A stretch of DNA of 64,000 nucleotides from Fibrobacter sp. UWB16 (GCF_900215325.1 NZ_OCMS01000002.1:372001-436000); one strand, 5' to 3'. Numbered from the stretch's first letter, positions 44,328 to 54,107 are shown. Numbers and translations are program-made. Notes: generated by a model not told the origin, from the letters alone.

Positions 44328-47300
44328 TTACATTTTCCTCTTGAAGCCGAATGTCTTGGTTTTGCTATCGGAAGCTTTCTCTGCCTTGATTCCGGCTTTT
44401 TCGCATGATAGCTTGTAATCGTTGCTGGACTTGTCAAAATTCGTGGCGCAGAAGGATTCTGCCGTGAGGTCGAATTTTGCAATATAGGCTCCAGTTCCAA
44501 TCTTGTTGCCCTTCTTGGCTACAGGAGCTTCGTTGTCTTTGGCGGCCCATTCCAGGTTCAACTTAAAAAGACCGTTATTGATCAGGTTTCGCATCTCTGC
44601 AAATTTTTCTTTTGGAATATCAAGCTTATAGGTGTTGATGTACTGTCCGAGGTTGTCATAGAGGTCCATGACGACTTTCAGGCGGAAATCGTACATTGGC
44701 AATCCTTCGTGAGTCGTAAAGCTTGCGGACGGCATCATGACTTCGATTTCGAAGTTCGGGCCCGAACTGAAATAAGCAGCCGTATCCACTTGACCGAGAA
44801 CGGAACCGTCTCCGTTGATAAAGTTGTGCTTGCCGTTGATGACTGCGCTTGTGACGAAGGATTCGTTGGCGATTGTTTCTGGGCGCCCGATGTAGGCTTC
44901 TGCCTTTGGCTTAGAAACAGGCTTGGTCAGCGTCACGTTGAAGCGGATCTTGTCATTGCCTGTGATGCGTACGTAGGGATTAGAAATTGTCGGTGCAATT
45001 CCGTTCTTGTCGATGAATGCTGAACCGAGTATGTCTGGGACGAGACGGACGCGGTCGCCGGCATGGAAGACGTTATCCTTTTCGTTGTAGGTGAATAGGT
45101 AGCTCTTGCCGTAGCCTTGTGGCTTTTCGGATGGAATGTATTCGTCGTGTTCCCGCTGTATGTACTTGCCTGTTTCGAGTATATTTACCGATTCAGATAT
45201 GTTGACCGTGAGTAAACCACTGACTAGACGTGCCGAGGTGATGATTGGGGGGCATTTGTCGTAAAGTGTGTAGATGGTTTCGAAAAATCCATTAGTAATG
45301 CCTTTGTGCGGGGAAATCGTACCGTTTCCGTCATTTTCGCCGCTTGTAGAACCTATTGGATAGGCTTTGTTTTCTGGAATGTTGATTTCGATAATGCTAT
45401 ACGTGTTGACGGAATCCTTTTTCGTAACGGAGTCTATTTGCACGGAGAACGGTGCCGATACGGAGTCACGGATTGTCCAGTAGGATTCATTTGGCTTGAT
45501 GACGCCGCCTGTGGTGTCCGCCGTTGTGATAAAGCTGCGTGTAATGCCCGGATTTCCCCAGCTCGTCACGATGCTATCGAACATGTCCTTTGTTTTCAGC
45601 TTGCTTTCGAACATGATGTAGATCTTGTCCGGAATGCCGTCGCCTTGGATGTCTATCATTTCTGCGTGATAGACCGGAACTGGGCGGCTGATGAGCGTTA
45701 CTGGTACCGTAGGCTTGCAACCAGTTGGATCAATCGGATTGAAATTTTGGTCGGTAATGGAATATCCGCCGGTCGTTCTTGCGGCAGCTTGGGCGCCAAT
45801 GGGTACTAGTGTATTGTCCTTGTTTCCGCTGATGATAAATTGCCAGCTCATTCCGTTGTTTGTTGTTGTACCTTTTCCGGTGACGGTTGGTACTCCTGCT
45901 GCTCCCGAAATGGAAAGCGGCCATTCGCTTTGGGATGAAAGGATTACCGGTTCTGAGAATGTTATCAAGACGGTATCAAGGTCGTTGTTGTCATTGTCCG
46001 ATTTTTCGAGAATCGAGACACTCACGAGTGTGGGGAGGATGCCGTCCGTTATTTTTGTCGTTTCTGCATTAGGCGTGCCCTTGTCTGCAATGTAAGTCGT
46101 GATTTTTCCGGACGGGGTTGCATCGGTCGGGATAAGGCTTGTGTCAATAGGGATGGTGACTTCATTCAAGTCCGCATATTTCGAGGCTGTAAGCGGAACC
46201 TTTATGGAGTCTGTCATGCCTTCGATAAAGTACTTGATGCTGTCAAGCGTGTATCCCTCAGTAATCTTGTTCGAAAAAATGATTCTCAGCTGGTCTGCTT
46301 TGTTATCGCAGTCGGTATCTTCGGCGAGAACCTTCTGTGGCGACGGAACCTTGGATATGGCGTAGAACGATTGCTTCGAAATATCGTCTTCGTCATTCGG
46401 GTCGGTATAGACAACCTGGATGGTGTCGCCTGCGAAGAATGAAATCTCGGAAGTCTGGTTTCTCGTTTCCTTGGAATGGTTGACTGCGGTAATCGGCCCG
46501 CAGGTAAAGTGGCCTGGATTTGCTGCATCTGCTTTCAAGGTGACGGTGAGTTCGTCATTCCTCTTGCTGTTGATGATTTGGACATCGATTGTCTTTGTGT
46601 TGCTCTTGACTTTATCTTTGTCCATCACGTCAATGTAGAATGTCGTGCCTTCCGGATTGGCGGGGCTGATAATTGGGTTGCCGTTGACCAAGGCGTCCTT
46701 GATGACAAGCTGCGATTCCGTGGCATCGCCTTTGGAGAAGTTCACGTAGTAGGATCTGTTCTCGAAGGCGCATCCGCCGTTTTCTAGGCATGCATCGCAT
46801 GTGGGGTCAGGCCCTGCGAACAGGGTTATATCGACCTTCTTGCTTCCGATGCTCATTTTGACCGGAATGTCGAGATTCCACATGTCGGTCGGAATATCGT
46901 ACTTGGCGATGATTTTTGTTCCTGATTCGTCAAGAATCCATTTATTCAAACCGTCAACATATGGAACGCCACTCACTTTGACGCCGTTGGCCCAAATCTT
47001 TGTAATGTATCCTCCTTCAGAAATGTGAGCCTTGCCGGTGACGTGGACGGTGCTGCTGGTTTGGTCGATATCGATATGGGAACCGTTGGATACATTGAAC
47101 GGTGGATCAAGTACCATGTTGATTTTGTAGTTCGCTCTCTTAGTCTGCATTTCCTTCTTGGAAGGACTGTAACCCCAGATAAATTCATCCTTGCGGTACA
47201 CGGATACATAAGGATTCACCGGAGCCGCGTCAAAGTCTTTGTCTCCTTCGTCTTTTTCGATACACGGCATGCCTGGGTAATCCAGTTCTTCGCCGTTTGC

Positions 47301-50300
47301 GCGAGAGTGCGGCATCCAGCTCCAGTCACCCGGATTTTCATCCAAGGTTGGGGCGCCCGGAGTTTCGTTGGACGGGGCGTACCATTTGTTGCCAGAATAG
47401 CAATAAAGCTTTTTGTTTGGCGCTTCGTTCATCAAGTCCTTGTAAGGTGGGTACGGACTGCGGTGATCAAATCTCACGTCAAAGCGCAGGCGGCTTGAAC
47501 TTTTGATGACTGTGGAGCCGAGGTTTAGCGGGAAGTACCATTGCCATGTTCCAGTAGCATCGTCGTAGGTGTCTTCAATTTTGACAGGATGGGCGTCGCG
47601 CAGGAGTCTTGCAAGTTCCTCGATGGTTTCTTCAGGGCATGAGCCGCTGAAACCCGCTTCGTCATAGTCGTTACAAATGTCTGTACCCATGCCGATATCG
47701 TTTTCGATTTCGTCGGTACCGCGCATGTAAAGGCGGATGGTCAAACTGTCGAATGCTCTAGATTCGTTATTGAAAATGTTGATGTTGACCATGGCCATAT
47801 CGACCTGCCAAGGGTACTGGTAAGTCTTTACGCTAAAGTCGTACCACGTGACGGGTGTCGTGAATTTTAACGGCTTGCCGTCATCGTCGACATTGGCAAA
47901 TGTGCCATTGCTTTCGACCATGAAGTAATAAGTCGTCTTTTCCTTGAGCTCACCAATCTTTACGTAATGGAATTGGGTCGGAATGCCAGATACATCGGCG
48001 TTTCCTGCACCGGTATTGTAGGCGTATTCGGTTGCTGTAGAGTGCGGCTGGACGTCCCAGTAAATTCTGGATTCGTATTCGCCGTTCGGGGTGTACCACA
48101 TGATTTCGGCGCTGTCTGCAGATACGTTACAGACGGTGACGTTGGTGATTTCTGCGCTTTCAACGGAACTTAGGGTCGTGAATGAATACGGCGTTTGTGT
48201 GCTGTCGACGAGATATTTGGGCTTTTCGTTTTCAGGCTTGTAGGCGTTTGCTCCCGTAACGTAGAAGTAATAGGTGGTGCCGGGCGTTAAGTTGCGGAGG
48301 ACGATATCGTGCTGGACGCCTTTAAGGTTGTCTGTTGCGGTAAGCGAGTATTCACCTTCTGTGGTGCCGTAATGAATGACGGCTGTTCCTCGTATGGTCA
48401 GATTTACAGTCACAATGGCGGAGTCTGCGCTTTTGTGGCGAATTTCTACGCTTATGTCTGGCGCCTGGGTCATATCGAATTTGTGGGCGACAAGGCTAAC
48501 CGCGCCTAAGAACGTAGCAGAGGCGTCGATGCAGACTTCGGATTTTTCATAATCTTCCCAGCTCATTGTCTTTGGAACAAATGAATTGGCTCCACCGGGC
48601 TTGATGCCTCCAAGGAAGGCGCCTGTGGGGATTTTATACGGGTAATGACCGCCTGGAACATTTGTTCCTTCTGGGTTTGAAGCACGGTGGTGCGGGTGGG
48701 CATCATTCTTGTCTCCGACGCCGTAGATAAACGAAATGTCCCACGGATTCACGCCAAGCATGTAGTTCATCTGGTTGATGGCGAGCTGTTGCATTTCGTC
48801 GGTTTTCCAGTTGGGGGTGCCCATGTGCGGGAGCGTAATGCCTTGAGCTTCTATGCTTTTGGCGACATCGACGTATGCCATGACATCAAAGATGTTGCCT
48901 GCTTGGTAGCGGTTGTAAATCCAATCCCCAGATGGCGAGGCCATGTTGTACCAATCGTCGTCGTATGTCACTTTATTCTGTTTCCAGATGATGCTGCCCA
49001 TGGGTAGTTCGATGGAGGCTCCGGCACCTTCGGACATGTCGGAAACGTTATAAATCAAGTTGGCAACGCAGTCTTCAACGGCGTTCAGCCATTCATCTTC
49101 GGTCAGGCCGTATTGCGTGATTGCCTTGTTCTTGTCGGCGAGGATGAGCTTGTACAAAGCGTAAAGGGCGAATGTGTAGCTGTTGGCCCAACTTGTAGAC
49201 TTTACGTTTTTCAAGAACCCCTTGTCGTTTGTGACGAACCAGCCGCCTTCAAAGCAACCGGCACAGTTTTCCATATATTCCTGAGTTGGAGCCGTTTGCC
49301 CTTTATCGCCAATTTTTACTCCTGCTGGCACTAATTTCCTGGTACGGATCATATCATCGGCGTATTGCTTGTTTCCGGTGGCGTAGAGAAGGGCTACAGA
49401 AGCGAGTGCCAAGTCGTCGTAGAATTCATTGTTGCCGTTATAGGCTTGACTGGACCAGCTTGCTGCAGATGTGTTGTTCTTAATCGGCTTGTCGCCGTCA
49501 TAGGTGCTTTTACCTTGAGCGATGGCTTTGGCCAGGCTGTACATTTTTTCTGCAACCATCAAGCAGCTGTCCGCAAAATCTTCGTATTCGGAATAATCTT
49601 TGAACATCTTGCCAAGAATGGCAAGGCCTGCGGCTGTTTCACCGCCGATATTCGAGCCTATTTCACCTAAACGGACCATTCTTGAACTTGGGCCGCCTCG
49701 GTCTGTTGCTGATGGCGAGCCGTCTACCGGAATGCCATCCTGATTTTCCGGGCGTCCCCACCAACCGTGGTCAGAACCTTTGGCTCCAATGGAAAGGGCC
49801 ATGTCGTCGATGACGCCTTTTGCCCTTACAAAGGAACGGAGTACAAAATCAGCGCCGTGCTTCGCTTCGCGGAGCATGTCCGGGACACCGTCGCGTCCGC
49901 CTGCTCCATGGTTGAATTTGTAATGGTCTACGTCTACATCCGGGTTTGTTGCCGCCATGACCGCAGCGACCATGAAGGCATACATCTGGGTTTGGGATTC
50001 TTTCAGGTGGTCACCGCAGTCGTAGTAACCGCCTTCGAGAGTCCCTGCCATTGATGCGTCGTAATAGTTTCGAACTTCTGCTTTGTCGCCGACGGTTACT
50101 GCGCCGGCGCCATCTTTCGTGTGGCTTGATGGGTGGAACCAAGAATCTCCGTAACCGCTGCGGTTGATGCCGTAAAATTTGATGGCGGCATCCTTGACCA
50201 TAGTGTACACCTGGTCGGAAATGATGAACGTGCTAGAAATTTCATTGCCGACTTTAATGCGGAGGCGGGTGTCTGTGGGGACTCCCTGCGGAATGTTCCC

Positions 50301-50822
50301 AATCATGATGGTGCCGGATTGACCGGTAATATCCACTTTATAGCGCATCTGGTCATTTGTGGCGGCGTTTGTGCCTGCGACAATGGTCCAGTCAGAGGAT
50401 GTCGTGTGGCCAGAAGACTTTAGCGAGCCGGTAATGGCAGGGCTAAAAGGCTTGCCGTTGACATCGACAATTTCAAAGGTGGAGGCTGTTCCGATGTAGT
50501 AGAATTGACGTTCCTTGTCGCTTTCGAGATAGCCCGCCTGGTTTACGCGGATGGGCGACATGTGGTAATTGATGGCGTCAAGATAAGCCTGGTCTAGGGT
50601 GTCGACAATATAGGCGTTCGGCGCGTAAAATGGAGTTGTCCTGATTTTGGGAACGGTATTCTTTTTCTTGGTGACCGATGCATCGTAATGATCAAAAACG
50701 GTCGTGTCCCATGTTAGCGGAAATGTTGGCCTGATTAGGTCATATGGAGTGGGTTGTTCTTGTTGTGCGATTGCTAAGGGTACAACAAAAAACAGTATCA
50801 AAAGATACTTTATAATAGACAT
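44328..50822 (-). CDS. Giant secreted GH9 cellulase, copy 3 (2,164 residues)
   Basis: The start ATG at 50822 has GGGAGGA just upstream and begins the signal peptide MSIIKYLLILFFVVPLAIA; nine codons of the longer ORF are dropped. The architecture equals copy 2: the leader PTPYDLIRPTFPLTWD, CelD_N Ig-like domain, GH9 (about 215-780; D268, D271, E762 in SEVCID, HPHHRASNPEG), two Fn3-like domains, the unassigned beta-sandwich (about 990-1207), a long run of Ig-like modules and a tail ending TFGFKRKM. The match to copy 2 runs over the full length. Compared with copy 2, it has extra residues in the beta-sandwich and in the GH9 domain. It would be the first gene transcribed of the three. Extracellular or surface cellulose hydrolysis is the likely role. 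Confidence 0.95.
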   Translation of the reverse strand: MSIIKYLLILFFVVPLAIAQQEQPTPYDLIRPTFPLTWDTTVFDHYDASVTKKKNTVPKIRTTPFYAPNAYIVDTLDQAYLDAINYHMSPIRVNQAGYLESDKERQFYYIGTASTFEIVDVNGKPFSPAITGSLKSSGHTTSSDWTIVAGTNAATNDQMRYKVDITGQSGTIMIGNIPQGVPTDTRLRIKVGNEISSTFIISDQVYTMVKDAAIKFYGINRSGYGDSWFHPSSHTKDGAGAVTVGDKAEVRNYYDASMAGTLEGGYYDCGDHLKESQTQMYAFMVAAVMAATNPDVDVDHYKFNHGAGGRDGVPDMLREAKHGADFVLRSFVRAKGVIDDMALSIGAKGSDHGWWGRPENQDGIPVDGSPSATDRGGPSSRMVRLGEIGSNIGGETAAGLAILGKMFKDYSEYEDFADSCLMVAEKMYSLAKAIAQGKSTYDGDKPIKNNTSAASWSSQAYNGNNEFYDDLALASVALLYATGNKQYADDMIRTRKLVPAGVKIGDKGQTAPTQEYMENCAGCFEGGWFVTNDKGFLKNVKSTSWANSYTFALYALYKLILADKNKAITQYGLTEDEWLNAVEDCVANLIYNVSDMSEGAGASIELPMGSIIWKQNKVTYDDDWYNMASPSGDWIYNRYQAGNIFDVMAYVDVAKSIEAQGITLPHMGTPNWKTDEMQQLAINQMNYMLGVNPWDISFIYGVGDKNDAHPHHRASNPEGTNVPGGHYPYKIPTGAFLGGIKPGGANSFVPKTMSWEDYEKSEVCIDASATFLGAVSLVAHKFDMTQAPDISVEIRHKSADSAIVTVNLTIRGTAVIHYGTTEGEYSLTATDNLKGVQHDIVLRNLTPGTTYYFYVTGANAYKPENEKPKYLVDSTQTPYSFTTLSSVESAEITNVTVCNVSADSAEIMWYTPNGEYESRIYWDVQPHSTATEYAYNTGAGNADVSGIPTQFHYVKIGELKEKTTYYFMVESNGTFANVDDDGKPLKFTTPVTWYDFSVKTYQYPWQVDMAMVNINIFNNESRAFDSLTIRLYMRGTDEIENDIGMGTDICNDYDEAGFSGSCPEETIEELARLLRDAHPVKIEDTYDDATGTWQWYFPLNLGSTVIKSSSRLRFDVRFDHRSPYPPYKDLMNEAPNKKLYCYSGNKWYAPSNETPGAPTLDENPGDWSWMPHSRANGEELDYPGMPCIEKDEGDKDFDAAPVNPYVSVYRKDEFIWGYSPSKKEMQTKRANYKINMVLDPPFNVSNGSHIDIDQTSSTVHVTGKAHISEGGYITKIWANGVKVSGVPYVDGLNKWILDESGTKIIAKYDIPTDMWNLDIPVKMSIGSKKVDITLFAGPDPTCDACLENGGCAFENRSYYVNFSKGDATESQLVIKDALVNGNPIISPANPEGTTFYIDVMDKDKVKSNTKTIDVQIINSKRNDELTVTLKADAANPGHFTCGPITAVNHSKETRNQTSEISFFAGDTIQVVYTDPNDEDDISKQSFYAISKVPSPQKVLAEDTDCDNKADQLRIIFSNKITEGYTLDSIKYFIEGMTDSIKVPLTASKYADLNEVTIPIDTSLIPTDATPSGKITTYIADKGTPNAETTKITDGILPTLVSVSILEKSDNDNNDLDTVLITFSEPVILSSQSEWPLSISGAAGVPTVTGKGTTTNNGMSWQFIISGNKDNTLVPIGAQAAARTTGGYSITDQNFNPIDPTGCKPTVPVTLISRPVPVYHAEMIDIQGDGIPDKIYIMFESKLKTKDMFDSIVTSWGNPGITRSFITTADTTGGVIKPNESYWTIRDSVSAPFSVQIDSVTKKDSVNTYSIIEINIPENKAYPIGSTSGENDGNGTISPHKGITNGFFETIYTLYDKCPPIITSARLVSGLLTVNISESVNILETGKYIQREHDEYIPSEKPQGYGKSYLFTYNEKDNVFHAGDRVRLVPDILGSAFIDKNGIAPTISNPYVRITGNDKIRFNVTLTKPVSKPKAEAYIGRPETIANESFVTSAVINGKHNFINGDGSVLGQVDTAAYFSSGPNFEIEVMMPSASFTTHEGLPMYDFRLKVVMDLYDNLGQYINTYKLDIPKEKFAEMRNLINNGLFKLNLEWAAKDNEAPVAKKGNKIGTGAYIAKFDLTAESFCATNFDKSSNDYKLSCEKAGIKAEKASDSKTKTFGFKRKM

Positions 50823-50979
50823 TTTTCCTCCCAAACATGGAAAATGCAAAAAAAAATATTTTGCTTAATTACTTTATCTTATCTAGAAGTAAAATAATTT
50901 ATTTACATGGGGATGACTTAAAATAAATTTATTTCTGTTCTCTAGCTGTTCCTCATTTTTGCAAAATTTTTGGACGCAC

Positions 50980-51010
50980 AAAAAAAAAAGACCGTCCTTG
51001 CGGGCGGTCT
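50980..51010 (-). terminator. Terminator of the Ala-rich protein gene
   Basis: On the minus strand AGACCGCCC-GCAA-GGACGGTCT is followed by T10. It separates this gene from GH9 copy 3 downstream. The remaining 50823-50979 stretch holds the copy 3 promoter region. Confidence 0.9.
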
Positions 51011-51045
51011 CCAAATTTTTAGAAAAGCGTTCTTAAAATCGCTTA

Positions 51046-51738
51046 TTAGTCCCCAGTGAAGATGATCACGAGAACAGAGGCGATGAATGCTGCAGAAACG
51101 GCGATGAATTCCCACGGATTGTCCATGACTGCGGATTTTGCCGTGCCGCTTGTTTCATTTTCGACGTTCTTCTGTTCTTCTTCAGCCTTTGCCTTAGCTT
51201 CGGCTTCAGCGGCCTTCTTTTCTTCTTCGGCCTTGGCGAGAGCTGCGGAGTCTACCGGAGCTTCGGTCTTGGCTTCGAGAACTTCAGTGGCTTCAGCGGC
51301 CTGAGCCTTTGCTGTGTCAGCGACGGCTTGTGCCTGAGCCTGTGCGGAATCTGCTGTTGCAGTTACTGCCTGTGCTGCGTCAGCGGCTTGGGCCTGCGTT
51401 GCAGCTGCTGCATCTGTTGCCTGGGTCTGTGCTGCTTCGGCGGTGGCGGTTGCCTGAGCCTGTGCTGCATCAGTCGTTGCTGCGGCTTGAGCCTGAGCTG
51501 CAGCTGCGGTGTTGTCAGCTGTTTTAGCTGCTGCAGCGGTTGCTTCTGCTGCCTGAGTCTGGGTAGCGGCTGTGGCTTCAGCAGCCTTTGCCTCTACTGC
51601 GGCCGGAGCTTCGGCTGCTTTTTCTACCTTGGCGGCGACGGCCTTCTTGGCCGGAGCTGCCTTGCTAACCTTTTTTGCGGCCGGAGCTGCAAAAACCATA
51701 GCTGCCGAAATCATCGTGGCGAGCAGAATCTTTTTCAT
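51046..51738 (-). CDS. Ala/Gln-rich hendecad-repeat periplasmic protein with C-terminal membrane anchor
   Basis: A 230-residue protein of unknown function. It has a signal peptide (1-18, ending FAA), a Lys/Ala-rich stretch (20-50), a very Ala-rich region (50-150) and a Glu/Lys/Ala-rich helix (165-190). The last ~20 residues (about 210-228) are one transmembrane helix with a three-residue tail. QxQ pairs fall at 60, 82, 93, 104, 115 and 135, all in 11- or 22-residue steps (133 and 137 complete a cluster), so the middle is a hendecad repeat. This suggests a long straight helix or coiled coil anchored in the inner membrane and reaching into the periplasm. Low-complexity sequence prevents a family call. 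Alone, with its own terminator and AGAGGATT before the ATG. Confidence 0.8.
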   Translation of the reverse strand: MKKILLATMISAAMVFAAPAAKKVSKAAPAKKAVAAKVEKAAEAPAAVEAKAAEATAATQTQAAEATAAAAKTADNTAAAAQAQAAATTDAAQAQATATAEAAQTQATDAAAATQAQAADAAQAVTATADSAQAQAQAVADTAKAQAAEATEVLEAKTEAPVDSAALAKAEEEKKAAEAEAKAKAEEEQKNVENETSGTAKSAVMDNPWEFIAVSAAFIASVLVIIFTGD

Positions 51739-51967
51739 TATTCAATCCTCTTAGAAAAGAAAGTTTTTTGTTTCGTTATCAAAAATAATACATCTTCTGT
51801 GATTTTGGTCATGAAAAAAGTAAAAAAGTTCAAAAAAATTGTGAAAAAGGGTGATGAACGGTCGGTTCTAGGGGATAAGTGGAACAAAGTTGGGTAGCTT
51901 TTTCGATGGAAAGAATTATTTTTACAGCCGAAAGTAACGAAATAACCCTTAACCCCTATTATCTACT

Positions 51968-53605
51968 ATGGCATTCAAATACGAAGCTACCGTCCAGCAC
52001 GGTGAAGATACTACCGAATACGTAAATCTCGGTAAAGATGGCGTTTCTGTCGCCGAATTCGAAGGCAAGAAGATCCTCAAGGTTTCCAAGGAAGCTTTGA
52101 CGAAGATCGCTCAGGCTGCATTCGAAGAAGTTGAATTCTGCCTCCGTCCGGCCCATACGGCCAAGGTCGCCAAGATTCTCCAGGATCCGGAAGCTTCGGA
52201 TAACGACAAGTTTGTCGCCCTCACCATGCTCAAGAACGCATGCGTTGCCGCTAAGGGCATTCTCCCGTTCTGCCAGGATACCGGTACGGCTATTTGCGTT
52301 GCCCACAAGGGCCAGCAGGTCTGGACGGGCTTTGATGACGCCGAAGCTATTTCTGAAGGTGTCTACAACGCTTACACCACCAAGAACCTTCGCTACAGCC
52401 AAATTGCTCCCTTGACCATGTACGAAGAAAAGAACACGGGCTGCAACCTCCCGGCTCAGATTGATATCCATGCCGAAGAAGGTGCCGAAATGAAGTTCTT
52501 GTTCGTCGCCAAGGGCGGTGGTTCTGCTAACAAGACTTACTACTGGCCGATGACCAAGGCGCTCCTCAACCCGAAGTCCTTGGAAAAGTTCCTCGCCGAA
52601 AAGGTGAAGACGCTCGGTACAGCCGCTTGCCCTCCGTACCACCTTGCTATCGTGATTGGCGGTACCTCTGCCGAAATGAACACGCACATGGTGAAGCTCG
52701 CTAGCTGCGGCTACCTCGACGATATTCCGACGAGCGGTTCTGAAGGCGGTCGTATTTTCCGCGACCTCGAAATGGAAGAAAAGGTTCTCCACATTTGCCA
52801 GAAGACAGGCATTGGCGCCCAGTTCGGTGGCAAGTACCTCGTACACGATGTTCGCGTGATCCGCGCTCCGCGTCATGCTGCAAGCTGCCCGGTTTCCATC
52901 GGCGTTTCTTGCTCTGCTGACCGTAACATCAAGGCCAAGATTGACGAAAACGGCCTCTGGCTCGAAAAGATGGAACACCATCCGGAAAATTATATCCCGG
53001 CTGGCAACGCCGTGAACCTTGCTCCGGCTATCGAAATTGACCTTGACCGTCCGATGAAGGAAGTGCTCGCCGACCTCACCAAGTATCCGGTGAAGACGCG
53101 TCTTTCCCTCAAGGGTACGATGATCGTGGCTCGCGACATGGCCCACGCGAAGATTGCTGAAATCTTCGACAAGCAGGAACGCGGCGAAGAACTCACGGAC
53201 GAAGAAAAGACCGTGCTCAAGGTTGTTTCTGACCACCCGATTTACTACGCTGGCCCGGCCAAGACTCCGGCAGGCATGCCGACGGGTAGCTTTGGCCCGA
53301 CGACGGCTAACCGCATGGACCCGTACGTGATGCGCTTCCAGAGCAAGGGTGCTTCGATGATCATGGTCGCTAAGGGCAACCGCTCTCAGGACGTGACCGA
53401 CGCCTGCAAGAAGTACGGTGGATTCTTCCTCGGCTCTATCGGCGGTCCGGCAGCCATCCTCGCTGAACAGAACATTCTCAGCAACGACATCGTGGCCTTC
53501 CCGGAACTCGGCATGGAAGCCATCCGCAAGATCACCATCAAGGACTTCCCGGCATTCATCTTGGTCGATGACAAGGGCAACAACTTCTTTGAAGGACTTA
53601 TCTAA
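51968..53605 (+). CDS. fumA: Class I fumarate hydratase
   Basis: Interconverts malate and fumarate with an oxygen-sensitive [4Fe-4S] cluster. The 545 residues cover the N-terminal (alpha) and C-terminal (beta) domains in one chain. Recognisable parts are [45 protein letters not shown], the [15 protein letters not shown] stretch and [17 protein letters not shown]. The Cys in CQDTGT and those in SCGY and SCPVS are candidate cluster ligands. In Fibrobacter this reaction feeds fumarate reductase and succinate production (known physiology). It is alone, with codon bias suggesting high expression. It is followed by a GTCATTC palindrome and a terminator-like hairpin. Confidence 0.95.
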   Translation: MAFKYEATVQHGEDTTEYVNLGKDGVSVAEFEGKKILKVSKEALTKIAQAAFEEVEFCLRPAHTAKVAKILQDPEASDNDKFVALTMLKNACVAAKGILPFCQDTGTAICVAHKGQQVWTGFDDAEAISEGVYNAYTTKNLRYSQIAPLTMYEEKNTGCNLPAQIDIHAEEGAEMKFLFVAKGGGSANKTYYWPMTKALLNPKSLEKFLAEKVKTLGTAACPPYHLAIVIGGTSAEMNTHMVKLASCGYLDDIPTSGSEGGRIFRDLEMEEKVLHICQKTGIGAQFGGKYLVHDVRVIRAPRHAASCPVSIGVSCSADRNIKAKIDENGLWLEKMEHHPENYIPAGNAVNLAPAIEIDLDRPMKEVLADLTKYPVKTRLSLKGTMIVARDMAHAKIAEIFDKQERGEELTDEEKTVLKVVSDHPIYYAGPAKTPAGMPTGSFGPTTANRMDPYVMRFQSKGASMIMVAKGNRSQDVTDACKKYGGFFLGSIGGPAAILAEQNILSNDIVAFPELGMEAIRKITIKDFPAFILVDDKGNNFFEGLI

Positions 53606-53616
53606 TCGGATGAATT

Positions 53617-53641
53617 GTCATTCCCGCCTTGAGCGGGAATC
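53617..53641. repeat. GTCATTCCCGC...GCGGGAATC palindrome
   Basis: ATTCCCGC and GCGGGAAT arms with a short loop follow the fumarase stop. Such GTCATTCC...GGAATC palindromes are widespread bacterial intergenic repeats. It belongs in form with the elements at 2039 and 57364. Confidence 0.7.
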
Positions 53642-53652
53642 TCCCTTTCATT

Positions 53653-53690
53653 AAGAACGTCCCGCAAGTTTGTGCTTGCGGGGCGTTCTT
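53653..53690 (+). terminator. Terminator-like hairpin after fumarase
   Basis: A 16-bp stem (one G-U pair) with a six-base loop but no long T run. It overlaps an in-frame upstream extension of the next ORF, which is one reason to place that start at 53721. Confidence 0.7.
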
Positions 53691-53720
53691 GTATATAGGA
53701 ATTTGTATATATTTAAAGCG

Positions 53721-54086
53721 ATGTTTAAGGCTTTGCGTATCGCTGTATTTCTTTTGATGTGCTGCAGTTCTGTAGCGATGGCCCAGCTTTTATCTGATGT
53801 TCAGAAATCTCAAAACGAAGAGAATGTTTGGGTCCCTGAATCTGTATTATACATGTCTCCAAATTTACCCAAATGCATGGACTTAGGGAACGGATGTCTA
53901 GGGGAAAACCTTAATTATGATAAAGTAAAAGATGGAATAGAGTGGGACAAGTGCCGTAATGGAGATAAGGATTGCTATTTGACAAAAAATGTGAAGAATG
54001 CGGAACCCTTTGTTAAAGCTCTAGTACAGCCGTTTATCTATAATCACGAAAAGCGTGAACGCCAGTCCGGCGAATCGTCAAAATAA
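53721..54086 (+). CDS. Small secreted protein, unknown function
   Basis: A 121-residue protein with a signal peptide (MFKALRIAVFLLMCCSSVAMAQ). The mature part has four Cys in two pairs (KCMDLGNGC and DKCRNGDKDC), suggesting disulfides after export. No family was recognised. The gene lies between the fumarase terminator and the terminator of the convergent GH54 gene. Base composition is somewhat more A/T-rich than its neighbours. It could be surface-exposed or released; nothing in the sequence decides. Confidence 0.65.
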   Translation: MFKALRIAVFLLMCCSSVAMAQLLSDVQKSQNEENVWVPESVLYMSPNLPKCMDLGNGCLGENLNYDKVKDGIEWDKCRNGDKDCYLTKNVKNAEPFVKALVQPFIYNHEKRERQSGESSK

Positions 54087-54107
54087 TCGTAATGTAATTG
54101 CTATTGA

